A stretch of DNA of 64,000 bases. Source: Citrobacter amalonaticus. Lineage in GTDB: Bacteria; Pseudomonadota; Gammaproteobacteria; Enterobacterales; Enterobacteriaceae. The position numbers were made by a program, and so were the translations under genes. Below the pieces are notes generated by a model. That model searched no databases and was not told the origin of the DNA. It worked only from the letters and a program-made list of their open reading frames with translations. Shown in pieces: positions 56,043-64,000 of this stretch (positions are counted from its first letter, which is position 1; every line of letters begins with the position of its first letter). The stretch is taken from assembly GCF_018323885.1 (NCBI RefSeq), contig NZ_AP024585.1:558001-622000 (forward strand), written 5' to 3'.

Positions 56043-56921
56043 TTACAGGAAGTGACAGAACTTGCCGACGACGCCCAGTACCACGGTGATACCGATGAGG
56101 CGCAGCGGACTCCAGCCGCGACGGACTAACCAGAACATCGTCAGGGTATAGACCAGCGGTAAAAAAGCGGGCATCAGTTTGTCGATAACGTCTGCCTGGA
56201 GCTTAACGACCGCATCACCCGCCTTGATTTCGAGCGTGGTATTCAGACGCACATAGGTCGCCACGAGTGCGCCAATGACCGTCATCCCGACGATAGACGC
56301 CGCGTGGCCCACTTTCTTCGTATTGGCCTTGATGAGCGGAATGGCGGCGACCCCCATACGATAAGCATAGTGCGCCAGGCCAAAACGCAGACCCAGATGC
56401 ACCACGTTAAATAACACAATAAAGACCACTGCGCCGAGGATGGAGCCCTGCAAGGCCAGACTGGCCCCAATGCCGCCGCAAATAGGCAACAGCGTCAGCC
56501 AGAACATCGCATCGCCAATCCCACCGAGCGGTGCGCCAACGGCAATTTTGGTGCTCTGAATGCTGTTAACGTCCTGTTTTGAGCGCTCCATCGCCAGAAT
56601 GATGCCAATGACAAACGTCACCAGGAAGGGGTGGGTATTGAAGAAACCCATGTGGCCTTTCATGGCGCGCGCCAGATCGCGTTTATTGGTGTGGATCTTT
56701 TTCAGCGCAGGCAGCAGCCCGTACAGCCACCCGGAAGCCTGCATACGTTCGTAGTTAAACGACGCCTGCAACAGCATGGAACGCCAGGCCACCCGGTTGA
56801 TATCTTTTTTGGTCAGCTCTGCGCCAATACTCTGATCTTCATAGATGTTTTCGTTTACGCCGGAAAGTAGCGTTTCGTCGCTGTCGGAAACAGTCGGAAG
56901 CGTTTGTTGATTAGATGCCAT
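56043..56921 (-). CDS. agaE: AgaE, GalNAc PTS EIID
   Basis: 292-residue mannose-family IID subunit with INRVAWRSMLLQASFNYERMQ and GAPLGGIGDAMFWLTLLPI. The N terminus has an acidic extension. It overlaps agaW by 11 bp at its start. Lost in K-12, intact here. Confidence 0.95.
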   Translation of the reverse strand: MASNQQTLPTVSDSDETLLSGVNENIYEDQSIGAELTKKDINRVAWRSMLLQASFNYERMQASGWLYGLLPALKKIHTNKRDLARAMKGHMGFFNTHPFLVTFVIGIILAMERSKQDVNSIQSTKIAVGAPLGGIGDAMFWLTLLPICGGIGASLALQGSILGAVVFIVLFNVVHLGLRFGLAHYAYRMGVAAIPLIKANTKKVGHAASIVGMTVIGALVATYVRLNTTLEIKAGDAVVKLQADVIDKLMPAFLPLVYTLTMFWLVRRGWSPLRLIGITVVLGVVGKFCHFL

Positions 56922-57690
56922 CTTCGAATTCCTCTTTCTGGGCCGCAGATTGCGTCGGTTCTGGAGATTTACGCAGCAGGTCGATCAGCGCCATGGCCAG
57001 TGCCGCAGCGGCGATCGCCAGTACCGGCAGTTTGAGCCAGGCGGCTCCCACGAAGCCGATGATAAAGTAAGGGATATAGACGTTTTTCATCATGATTTTC
57101 AGCAGTACGGCAAAGCCGATGGCTGGCATGATGCCGCCTGCGACGCCGAGACCGTCAATCAGCCGTTCCGGCAGAACATCAATGGCCGTTTTCGCGTGCT
57201 CTGCACCGAAGTAAATCGGCAGAAACGCACACAGAAAATAGAAAATCCCCAGTGCCAGTAACGCCAGATAGTTGACCCGTTCAATACCGGCGGTGTCGGC
57301 ATTCGCCGCCATGCGATCGCAGCGGGACATCACCCCGGACATCACGGAGAACAGGAACGTAATCCCCATCTGCACCGCCACGGCAAACGGCACGGCGACG
57401 CCCACGGCGACATCCGGTTTCACCCCAGTTGTAATGGCGAACGTCGTACCCACGATAGTGCCGATAATGACGTTTGGCGGTTGCGCGCCTGCCAGCGGTG
57501 CGAGTCCCATCCACACCAGTTCCAGCGTACCGCCGGTTAAAATACCGGTATGCAGATCGCCCAGAATCAGGCCGACCAGCGGCCCAAGCACCACCGGGCG
57601 GTGCATGTGTGTTAATCCGTTGAACATATCCAGGCCGGCAATAAAGGCGAGGATACCTAATGCAAAAGCCTGTAACAGACTAATTTCCAT
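56911..57690 (-). CDS. agaW: AgaW, GalNAc PTS EIIC
   Basis: 259-residue IIC channel of the GalNAc transporter, starting MEISLLQAFALG. It is full length; in K-12 the 3' part is deleted. Family motifs LVGLILGDLHTGILTGG and AGAQPPNVIIG are present. Codons upstream to 57753 overlap agaV and are not homologous. Confidence 0.95.
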   Translation of the reverse strand: MEISLLQAFALGILAFIAGLDMFNGLTHMHRPVVLGPLVGLILGDLHTGILTGGTLELVWMGLAPLAGAQPPNVIIGTIVGTTFAITTGVKPDVAVGVAVPFAVAVQMGITFLFSVMSGVMSRCDRMAANADTAGIERVNYLALLALGIFYFLCAFLPIYFGAEHAKTAIDVLPERLIDGLGVAGGIMPAIGFAVLLKIMMKNVYIPYFIIGFVGAAWLKLPVLAIAAAALAMALIDLLRKSPEPTQSAAQKEEFEDGI

Positions 57691-57700
57691 GGTGAAGGCC

Positions 57701-58174
57701 TCAGATGAGTTTAAAGAGATCCTGCGCAGGTTCTGTCGGAACGCCCTGAACAAAGCATTCCACCCCGGCGGCTTTCAGGCCGTTAAACGCCGCAATATCG
57801 GTCGAGTCGACAGAGACCGTTTTGGCAATCTGTTGTTTGCCATTGGCGTAGTGCATATTGCCGACGTTGATGCGTGTAACAGGCACCCCACCTTCGACCA
57901 GTTTGAGGAAATCGGTGGGGGATTTACAGACCAGCAAAATCTTCTGCCGGTCGGCGGCGCGGTGAATGTTGTCGATCACTTTTTGCAGCGACCAGAAGCG
58001 CACGGCGATCCCTTCTGCCAGCACCATCTCCATCAGGTTCTGTTGCACAGTGTCTTCTGCCACCTCATCGTTGGCGACCAGGACCAGATTTGCCCCCGCA
58101 AATCCGACCCACTGCACCCCGACCTGACCATGAATGAGTCTTTCGTCGATACGGCTGAGTACAATATTTGGCAT
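57701..58174 (-). CDS. agaV: AgaV, GalNAc PTS EIIB
   Basis: 157-residue IIB subunit, phosphorylated on His15 in RLIHGQVGVQW. It resembles AgaB but is a distinct paralogue, reflecting two transporter sets. It follows kbaZ by 19 bp. Confidence 0.95.
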   Translation of the reverse strand: MPNIVLSRIDERLIHGQVGVQWVGFAGANLVLVANDEVAEDTVQQNLMEMVLAEGIAVRFWSLQKVIDNIHRAADRQKILLVCKSPTDFLKLVEGGVPVTRINVGNMHYANGKQQIAKTVSVDSTDIAAFNGLKAAGVECFVQGVPTEPAQDLFKLI

Positions 58175-58193
58175 AGCGTGTTCCTCTTTTTTG

Positions 58194-59489
58194 TTATCCG
58201 TTTTGGGACGTTACGCCCTGGCAGGCGGCATGGTACTGCTGCAGTATGTCCTGAATATGGTTGATGATGAGTTCTCGCGGTGTGGCATTGAGATCTCCCT
58301 CGCGCACTTTCACGTACTGCAAAGGTAAATACTGGCTAATGAGCGGCAGGGGAATCGGCTCATCCGCCAGATTGCGCACCAGTCGTTCAAACGCCTCATC
58401 AATCTGGCTGTCTGGCCAGTAGTAACGAACACGATCGGAATAGCTGTAGCCCCGCGCCAGACGGCGGGTATTGCCATCGCCGTGGTAGTGGCTCTGCCAG
58501 TATTCCGGACGATCGAGCATGACGCTCTCAAGGACATGACGCAGGTCGGAACAGGCTTTTGCCGGGAGTAACTCTTCTTCAATGGCGGCCAGCGAGAACA
58601 GCGCTTCGCGCAGGGCGAAGGTCAGGGCCGGGCCGACTTTCAGGATGGCAAAGTGATCTTTCACTAACTGGCGCAGCGACTGCGGCGTCTGGTAGTCCGT
58701 GGAGTGCGCCTCAAAAACCAGCGTGTCATACGCTTCCACCATCTTGCTTAACGCGACGGCTTTTTGTGGTTGATAATCAATGATGTGGGTATGGTCGAAC
58801 TCAACGCCGGGTTGTACCACCAGCGCGATGATACGGGGCCAGATGGCATTGAGTCCCTGCTTTTCAAAGGCGTGACGATGGGCTTCCAGTGTCGCTCGTG
58901 CGGCCTCAGGCGTGGTGACAGCCAGTTCGGTGAGCGTCTCATGGGCTCCGCCCGGTACCGGCACTTCAGTGCCAATCACATAAACCAGATCAGACTCGCC
59001 AAAATGAGCAATGCAGGTCTCTTCGGCAATCTTCGCCAGGCGCGCGGCACGTTCCGCGACGATGGCATCGGTCAATGGCACGGGATCGCCCTGGCAGGAC
59101 ATGCTGCAATCAAGGTGGATTTTTTTGAATCCGGCGGCGACATAGCTTCTGATCAGTTCGTCGGCATTGGTCATTGCCGGTTCTGCGGCCAGGTTTTGCC
59201 AACGATTAGGGCCGAGGTGGTCGCCCCCCAGAATCAGTTGCTCCTGAGGGAAATTAAGTGAGTCGGCCAATTGGCAGACAAAATGGCGAAAATCGGCTGG
59301 GGTCATGCCCGTGTAACCGCCAAACTGGTCAACCTGATTTGAGGTTGCTTCAATCAGCAGCGGCGAGTGATTTGCCTGTGCGTAACGTATTGCGGATTCC
59401 AGCACCAACGGATGCGCGGAACAAACGGCGTAAATTCCGTTTGTCTTACCTCGTTTATGCTGTTCCACCATATCAGTCAGATGTTTCAC
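58194..59489 (-). CDS. kbaZ: KbaZ (AgaZ), tagatose-bisphosphate aldolase chaperone-like subunit
   Basis: Non-catalytic GatZ/KbaZ family protein required for full activity and stability of KbaY. It is 431 residues from a GTG at 59489 ([12 protein letters not shown]), preceded by GGAGAGG; an ATG 30 bp upstream lacks a ribosome site, although it is in frame. AgaR motifs lie directly upstream. First gene of kbaZ-agaVWEFA. Confidence 0.94.
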   Translation of the reverse strand: MKHLTDMVEQHKRGKTNGIYAVCSAHPLVLESAIRYAQANHSPLLIEATSNQVDQFGGYTGMTPADFRHFVCQLADSLNFPQEQLILGGDHLGPNRWQNLAAEPAMTNADELIRSYVAAGFKKIHLDCSMSCQGDPVPLTDAIVAERAARLAKIAEETCIAHFGESDLVYVIGTEVPVPGGAHETLTELAVTTPEAARATLEAHRHAFEKQGLNAIWPRIIALVVQPGVEFDHTHIIDYQPQKAVALSKMVEAYDTLVFEAHSTDYQTPQSLRQLVKDHFAILKVGPALTFALREALFSLAAIEEELLPAKACSDLRHVLESVMLDRPEYWQSHYHGDGNTRRLARGYSYSDRVRYYWPDSQIDEAFERLVRNLADEPIPLPLISQYLPLQYVKVREGDLNATPRELIINHIQDILQQYHAACQGVTSQNG

Positions 59490-59522
59490 TTTCCTCTCCA
59501 GGTCAGATAACTGCGACATACA

Positions 59523-59545
59523 ATCTTTCGTTTTGTTTCACTTGA
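59523..59545. promoter_or_regulatory. AgaR operator motif at kbaZ
   Basis: TCTTTCGTTTTGTTTCACTT, close to the site upstream of agaS, 34 bp before the kbaZ start. Confidence 0.75.
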
Positions 59546-59561
59546 TACTGCATCATGGTCT

Positions 59562-59585
59562 TATAAAAATAAAACGAAAGATAAT
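59562..59585. promoter_or_regulatory. AgaR operator motif, inverted copy near kbaZ
   Basis: ATAAAAATAAAACGAAAGAT is the opposite-strand version of the TTTCGTTT repeat, about 40 bp from the kbaZ-proximal copy. Confidence 0.65.
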
Positions 59586-59697
59586 AGTTTTCCGATCTGT
59601 TTCACAAAAGAAACATAATGAAAGCATTCAGCGGGGTTTTTTGCCCTTCAGGTCGACTTTTTTCGGCTTGCATTCCGATAAAAGAAAGGCGTTAATA

Positions 59698-59723
59698 GGC
59701 GAAACGAAATGAAACGAAAGAAT
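59698..59723. promoter_or_regulatory. AgaR operator motif at agaR (autoregulation)
   Basis: GGCGAAACGAAATGAAACGA + AAGAAT contains three GAAACGAAA-type repeats just before the agaR ribosome site, so AgaR probably represses itself. Confidence 0.75.
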
Positions 59724-59740
59724 TAGCCAAAGGATTTCTT

Positions 59741-60556
59741 ATGAGCAATACCGATGCTTCTGGAGACAAGCGGGTGTCAGGCACCAGCGAAAGGCGTGAG
59801 CAAATTATCCAGCGGTTGCGGCAGCAAGGAAGCGTACAGGTGAACGATCTTTCGGGATTGTTTGGCGTTTCCACGGTGACGATCCGCAACGATCTGGCGT
59901 TCCTGGAAAAGCAGGGGATCGCCGTTCGCGCCTATGGCGGCGCATTGATTTGCGACAGTAATACGCCAGGTGCGGAGCCTTCCGTCGAAGATAAAAGCTC
60001 ACTGAACACGGCGGTGAAACGCAGTATCGCCAAAGCGGCCGTGGAGTTGATCAAACCGGGTCACCGCGTGATCCTGGACTCCGGTACCACGACCTATGAG
60101 ATTGCGCGCCTGATGCGTCAGCATAGCGATGTGATTGCAATGACCAACGGGATGAACGTCGCCAATGCCTTACTGGAAGCAGACGGCGTGGAATTGTTGA
60201 TGACCGGTGGTCATCTGCGTCGTCAGTCGCAGTCATTTTATGGCGACCAGGCCGAGCAGTCGTTGCAGAATTATCACTTCGATATGCTGTTTCTGGGCGT
60301 CGACGCCATTGATTTAGAGCGAGGCGTCAGTACTCATAACGAAGACGAAGCCCGGCTAAATCGCCGGATGTGTGAAGTGGCGGAACGGATTATCGTGGTC
60401 ACTGACTCCAGTAAATTTAACCGCTCGAGCCTGCATAAAATTATTGATACCCAACGTATTCACACCATCATCGTCGATGAAGGCATCCCGGAAGAGAGCC
60501 TGAAGGAGTTTCATCGCAGTGGCGTTGAGGTCATTATCGTCCAGGCGGCGTCGTGA
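59741..60556 (+). CDS. agaR: AgaR, DeoR-family repressor of the aga regulon
   Basis: 271-residue repressor. N-terminal DeoR winged helix-turn-helix (about 18-73, [27 protein letters not shown]) and C-terminal effector/oligomerisation domain ([10 protein letters not shown]). In E. coli it represses kbaZ, agaS and agaR operons and responds to amino-sugar pathway intermediates. Divergent from kbaZ. Operator motifs flank both promoters. Confidence 0.96.
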   Translation: MSNTDASGDKRVSGTSERREQIIQRLRQQGSVQVNDLSGLFGVSTVTIRNDLAFLEKQGIAVRAYGGALICDSNTPGAEPSVEDKSSLNTAVKRSIAKAAVELIKPGHRVILDSGTTTYEIARLMRQHSDVIAMTNGMNVANALLEADGVELLMTGGHLRRQSQSFYGDQAEQSLQNYHFDMLFLGVDAIDLERGVSTHNEDEARLNRRMCEVAERIIVVTDSSKFNRSSLHKIIDTQRIHTIIVDEGIPEESLKEFHRSGVEVIIVQAAS

Positions 60557-60604
60557 AAATCACAAAAATGTGATGTCCTTCAATTAAGCAAAAAGAAAAA
60601 TGTC

Positions 60605-60637
60605 AGCGGGTTTTTGCCGAACCCGCTTTCGTTTTTT
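60605..60637 (+). terminator. agaR terminator
   Basis: AGCGGGTT (60605-60612) and AACCCGCT (60620-60627) arms are followed by TTCGTTTTTT. Confidence 0.85.
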
Positions 60638-60680
60638 CACTGATTTTTCGTCTCCTTCTCCCGCTCACCTGTCCTGCACG

Positions 60681-60732
60681 CTTTTCGATGTTTCGCATTT
60701 TTCATTTTCGGTTTAGATAAAACGAAAGAAAA
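60681..60732. promoter_or_regulatory. AgaR-like operator motifs upstream of the second DeoR gene
   Basis: TTTTCGATGTTTCGCATTTT + TCATTTTCGG (60682-60711) and inverted ATAAAACGAAAGAAAAAC (60717-60734) resemble the agaR, kbaZ and agaS sites; a further AAAGAAAACGAAAGC is at 60809-60823. The remainder of the 310-bp gap (60557-60866) shows an agaR terminator, an AT-rich promoter-like stretch and GGAGC before the start codon. Confidence 0.6.
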
Positions 60733-60866
60733 ACAGGCTTTTTTGCCAAAATCCGCGCTGCGGACGCGTTCACAAATTCGCCTTAAGTCTTCTGATTTAA
60801 TATATTAAAAAGAAAACGAAAGCGATAAATCGCTAAAACATAACAATATGCAATGGAGCAAAAGCA

Positions 60867-61637
60867 ATGCTGGATAACTTAAGACGTCGCGAGCAAATCA
60901 TCGATCTGTTATGCGATCAAGGTAGTGTTCGTGTCGAACCCCTGAGCGTGCATTTCGGCGTCTCAAGCGTCACTATCCGCAATGACTTACGTTATCTCGA
61001 GCAGAAAGGCTGCGTCATGCGTTCTTATGGCGGCGCCGTATTAAATCAACACTTTGCCCTCGATCGCCCCTTACAGGACAAAGACCGGCTGAACCGCGAT
61101 GTGAAATCGCGGATTGCCGAAAAAGCGGCCAGTTTTGTGAAAGATGGCGACACGTTGATTCTCGATTCTGGCTCGACCACCACGCTTATTCCTCCGTTGC
61201 TTAAAAGTCGTCGCGATCTGGTGGTGATGACCAATGCGCTGAACATTGCCTGGGAACTCGCCAATTTTGAACGGGTGGATGTCATGATATTAGGGGGAAA
61301 TGTCAGGCAAAGCGTTTACTCGCTGTATGGTCCTTCAGCGGAACATCAGCTCAGACAGTATCGGTTTGATAAGCTCTTTTTGGGCGTTGATGGATTTTGT
61401 CTGGAAGACGGGATCACCACGCCGCATCCAGGGGAAGCGCACCTTAACCAGGTGATGTGTCAGGTAGCGCAGGAGGTTACGGTCGTCGCGGATTCCAGCA
61501 AGTTCGGCCGCAAAAGTTTTTGCATGATCAGTGAAATCAGCGGTATTGACCGGGTGATTACCGACAGTGGTATTCCGGAGCATTATCATCAGGCGCTCAG
61601 CCAGATGGGGGTGGATGTCGTTATCGTGGATGAATAA
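60867..61637 (+). CDS. Second DeoR-family repressor, AgaR paralogue
   Basis: 256-residue protein with the same architecture as AgaR: N-terminal DeoR HTH (RRREQIIDLLCDQGSVRVEPLSVHFGVSSVTIRNDL region, about 5-58) and C-terminal sugar-phosphate-binding domain with DSGSTTTLIP. The recognition-helix segment (SSVTIRNDLRYLEQKG) is nearly the same as in AgaR ([16 protein letters not shown]), so overlapping operator use is plausible. K-12 has no gene here. Its effector and targets are unknown; it converges on the ROK kinase/oxidoreductase pair. Confidence 0.9.
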   Translation: MLDNLRRREQIIDLLCDQGSVRVEPLSVHFGVSSVTIRNDLRYLEQKGCVMRSYGGAVLNQHFALDRPLQDKDRLNRDVKSRIAEKAASFVKDGDTLILDSGSTTTLIPPLLKSRRDLVVMTNALNIAWELANFERVDVMILGGNVRQSVYSLYGPSAEHQLRQYRFDKLFLGVDGFCLEDGITTPHPGEAHLNQVMCQVAQEVTVVADSSKFGRKSFCMISEISGIDRVITDSGIPEHYHQALSQMGVDVVIVDE

Positions 61638-61644
61638 GAGAGAA

Positions 61645-61671
61645 CGCCGGCAAAAGCGTGTTTTGCCGGCG
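61645..61671. terminator. Hairpin between convergent DeoR paralogue and ROK kinase
   Basis: Perfect 11-bp arms (CGCCGGCAAAA / TTTTGCCGGCG) close a GCGTG loop, 7 bp past the + strand stop. There is no long T-run outside, so it is a probable bidirectional terminator of modest strength. Confidence 0.6.
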
Positions 61672-61676
61672 ATCGC

Positions 61677-62597
61677 TTAGTGCATCAGTGCATCCTGTTC
61701 GACCAGCAGCAGGGCGGCACCGCGTACGCCGCTGGATGCGCCATGCACGGCCGGGAAGACATTCGCGGGGGCGAGCCCCGGGAAGAGATAGCGCGACATG
61801 GCGCCGGGCAGTAAGGTGTAAATTTCCTCAATGTTAGAGACGCCGCCGCCCAGAACAAAGGCGTCGACATCCAGAATGAGCTGCAACTGCGCCAGCGTAC
61901 AGCCCAGCATATCAATCCACGCCTCAACCGTGGCGACGGCGCTGGCGTTGCCATGACGGTAATTTCCCAGCAGCGTCTCCATTTTGAGCTGTTCCCCGCT
62001 AAAGTGCTTATGCAGCCAGAGTAAACCGGGGCCGGACTGGTAGCGCTCCAGACAGCCCTGTAAGCCGCAGCCGCACGTGATCTCCGGCAGGTTATAACGG
62101 CGCATAAAGGTGGCGGGCAGCGGTAAATGCCCAAACTCGCTGGCCATCCGGTTGCGCCCACGATAGAGCTGCCCGTCGATCACCAGTCCTCCGCCCATGC
62201 CGGTGCCAATAATGGCGCCAAAGATTCGCGAGAACTGACGGGCCTGCTGGGTATGCGCCTCCGACAGCGCGAAGCAGCAGCAGTCATTGTCCAGGGCCAC
62301 CGAGCGGTTGAGTCGGTGCGCCAGATCGTCCATCACCTGCCGTCCGGTCAGACAGGGGACGTTCGACGACAGCAGCTTTCCGGTATGTCTGTCCATCAAT
62401 CCAGGCATGCCAATGCCGATTTTGCCCTGCATTCCCGTAGCCCAGCCGGCGGTATCGATGAGCGAGGTAAAGGTCGAGAGAAAGAGTTCGTAATCCTGAA
62501 CCGGCGTGGCTACGCGCTTGCGCCAGCAAACCTGCATTTCCTTATCAAAGGCGACAATTTCAGTTTTTGTGCCGCCAATATCAACACCGTAAAACAT
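61677..62597 (-). CDS. ROK-family sugar kinase, NagK-like; candidate GalNAc kinase
   Basis: 306-residue ROK kinase close in plan to E. coli NagK (303). N-terminal ATP motif DIGGTKTEI (6-14), substrate/catalytic DND (Asp105 in LDNDCCCFA), glycine loop IGTGMGGG (130-137), sugar-contact EFGH (154-157), and the zinc motif CGCGLQGCLE (175-184). These residues fit an N-acetyl-hexosamine kinase. Beside the aga regulon, N-acetylgalactosamine is the likely substrate (compare AgaK of other proteobacteria), but GlcNAc or another sugar is possible. It is 18 bp downstream of the oxidoreductase gene. Confidence 0.9.
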   Translation of the reverse strand: MFYGVDIGGTKTEIVAFDKEMQVCWRKRVATPVQDYELFLSTFTSLIDTAGWATGMQGKIGIGMPGLMDRHTGKLLSSNVPCLTGRQVMDDLAHRLNRSVALDNDCCCFALSEAHTQQARQFSRIFGAIIGTGMGGGLVIDGQLYRGRNRMASEFGHLPLPATFMRRYNLPEITCGCGLQGCLERYQSGPGLLWLHKHFSGEQLKMETLLGNYRHGNASAVATVEAWIDMLGCTLAQLQLILDVDAFVLGGGVSNIEEIYTLLPGAMSRYLFPGLAPANVFPAVHGASSGVRGAALLLVEQDALMH

Positions 62598-62615
62598 GCC
62601 ACATCTCCTCGAATT

Positions 62616-63872
62616 TCACAGTGTAACCAGACAGTTTTCCTTGCGAGCGCGCTCTGCGGCAAAGACCATTAAGTGACTTTCCAGCGATTCATCCGGGCCG
62701 GAGAGAATCATACTTTGATCGCCCGCCATCACGGCGTGAATAAAGCGATCCATCAGATAGTAATCCCCGCCGCCGTGGCCTCCCATTTGGGTCTGCGTGC
62801 CTGCGGCGATCTCGTCGATCGTGTAGAGCGTCTCGCTGTCCGTCAGAAAATCAAACACCCGGATCTGCTCGCCATCGCCCTCGAGATAGCCTTTCGTACC
62901 GAAAAGACGCGTCTTTCGATCTTCCATACGGGTAAAGGCGGTCATGGTGAACGTCACGGTTTGCTGATGCGCGAAACGCAAGTTGACCACCTGATGATCC
63001 ACTACGTCGTTATCACAGCGATAAACGCAGCGGCCATACGGACCTTCGCGCAGCGCCTGACGGACATTTTCCTCGGTGGGATCCGCCGTCAGCACGCGAC
63101 GGAAATGTGGCGTGCATTTGTGATCCTCGCCGAGATAAATTTTGCAGGCTGACCAGGGGCAGCTCGCCTCAACCTGGCAATCCAGGCAGCGGTCGGCGGC
63201 ACCCTCCGGCTGGTTCTCCTTTACGAAATGACTCAGGTTGCCAAATGAGGTCACATCCTGACAGCGATCGCCCATGATGTAGCGGATCCAGTCCATATCG
63301 TGGCAGGATTTCTGTAACAGCATAAACGACGATTCCGCTTCGTTACGCCAGTTGCCGCGAACGAAAGAGTGCGCCTGGTGCCAGTAACCCACCGGCTCAA
63401 GATGCTGCATGCTGACGATATCGCCAATCACCCCGCTGTCGAGCAGGGACTTGAGTTTTTGCGTATAGCGGGTGTAGCGCAGAACGTGGGCGACACCCAA
63501 TAAGACGTTGTTGCGCTTCACCGCAGCGATGATGGTGCGGCACTCTTCCGGCGTGGGAGCGATCGGTTTTTCCAGCAAAATATGATAGCCGAGGTCGGCA
63601 AACGCGACGGCAGGCTCTTTGTGCATCGTATCCTGAGTACAAATCAGTACGACATCTGCCATTCGTGGGCGGGCCGCCGCCTCTTTCCAGTCGCGAAAGA
63701 TGTTTTCCTGCTCAATTTGATGCTGAGCGACAAACTGTTGGCGATACGCCTCTCTGGGTTCCGCCACGCCGACCACCTGCATGCGGTCCGGATGCTCAAG
63801 CGCGTAGCGAGAATAGATTTCGCCGCGCGCGCCTGCGCCCACCACTAACACGGTCACTTTCTTTGCACACAT
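62616..63872 (-). CDS. Gfo/Idh/MocA-family oxidoreductase with cysteine cluster
   Basis: 418-residue NAD(P)-dependent sugar oxidoreductase-like protein. Rossmann motif GAGARG (12-17), catalytic-type EKP (101-103) and a His-Asp pair (HDMD, 191-194) are seen. An insertion at about 229-253 carries Cys229, 232, 238, 243 and 253, with two more at 282 and 286; a similar insert is common in one subgroup of this family. A glycine-rich GGHGGGD lies near 364-370. Substrate unknown. It is first of a two-gene unit with the ROK kinase. Confidence 0.9.
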   Translation of the reverse strand: MCAKKVTVLVVGAGARGEIYSRYALEHPDRMQVVGVAEPREAYRQQFVAQHQIEQENIFRDWKEAAARPRMADVVLICTQDTMHKEPAVAFADLGYHILLEKPIAPTPEECRTIIAAVKRNNVLLGVAHVLRYTRYTQKLKSLLDSGVIGDIVSMQHLEPVGYWHQAHSFVRGNWRNEAESSFMLLQKSCHDMDWIRYIMGDRCQDVTSFGNLSHFVKENQPEGAADRCLDCQVEASCPWSACKIYLGEDHKCTPHFRRVLTADPTEENVRQALREGPYGRCVYRCDNDVVDHQVVNLRFAHQQTVTFTMTAFTRMEDRKTRLFGTKGYLEGDGEQIRVFDFLTDSETLYTIDEIAAGTQTQMGGHGGGDYYLMDRFIHAVMAGDQSMILSGPDESLESHLMVFAAERARKENCLVTL

Positions 63873-64000
63873 ATAAGCCTCTCATTTTGCCCTTGCCTGC
63901 GTTCGCGTTGTTCTGCGCGGCGGGGCATTAAAAAAACAAACTGGAATTGCTTGCACCTGATGATGACGTTCGCGATTTCAGGCACTGGCTAAATTTTCTT
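63873..64000. other. Upstream region of the oxidoreductase gene (window edge)
   Basis: 128 bp with no gene I can support. It should hold the promoter of the minus-strand oxidoreductase-ROK unit. I see no AgaR-type GAAAC repeats in it, unlike the agaR-proximal promoters. Confidence 0.4.

Overview
The window is ordinary enterobacterial chromosome. It follows the E. coli K-12 gene order from the mla operon to the aga (N-acetylgalactosamine) locus nearly gene for gene, with protein lengths matching E. coli to within a few residues. Gene content and near-identical proteins place it in the Escherichia/Salmonella/Citrobacter group. Citrobacter or a close relative is my best guess, but that is inference; no species marker was tested.

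Layout. 1-4.8 kb: mlaF (cut by the window edge), mlaEDCB, ibaG, murA and sfsB (outer-membrane lipid asymmetry and first step of peptidoglycan synthesis). 5-11.8 kb: ispB, rplU-rpmA-yhbE-obgE, dacB, greA with a GraL-like leader terminator, and yhbY. 11.9-17.5 kb: rlmE-ftsH, folP-glmM, secG and tRNA-Leu(GAG). 17.8-22.7 kb: an accessory slot with a large AIDA/pertactin-type autotransporter beside argG, where K-12 has opgE (yhbX). This slot is bracketed by a 19-bp direct repeat of the leuU 3' end. 22.9-32.3 kb: the metY-rimP-nusA-infB-rbfA-truB-rpsO-pnp transcription/translation operon with its leader terminators and processing hairpins. 32.4-44.2 kb: nlpI, yrbN, deaD, mtr, yhbW, ubiVU, ubiT, yhbS, yhbQ, yhbP, yhbO, yraR and yraQ. 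44.3-49 kb: dolP, diaA, yraN, lpoA and rsmI.

49-60.6 kb holds a complete aga regulon: agaR divergent from kbaZ-agaVWEFA, then agaS-kbaY-agaBCD-agaI. AgaVWEF imports GalNAc as GalNAc-6-P. AgaBCD, probably sharing the AgaF IIA, imports galactosamine. AgaA deacetylates, AgaS deaminates/isomerises, and KbaY with KbaZ cleaves tagatose-1,6-bisphosphate. Unlike K-12, agaE, agaF and full-length agaA are intact. The yraHIJK fimbrial genes that K-12 has between agaI and rsmI are absent.

60.8-64 kb carries genes K-12 lacks at this position: a second AgaR-like DeoR repressor preceded by the same GAAA/TTTC-type motifs as the agaR operators, and a convergent pair encoding a NagK-like ROK sugar kinase and a Gfo/Idh/MocA oxidoreductase with a cysteine cluster. 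I read this as a possible extension of amino-sugar catabolism; the substrate is unproven.

No CRISPR array, phage, insertion sequence or toxin-antitoxin module was seen. The least-explained items are the leuU-bracketed argG/autotransporter segment, the aga extension, a 70-bp perfect-armed hairpin between ubiV and yhbW, and a symmetric 76-bp element between diaA and yraN.
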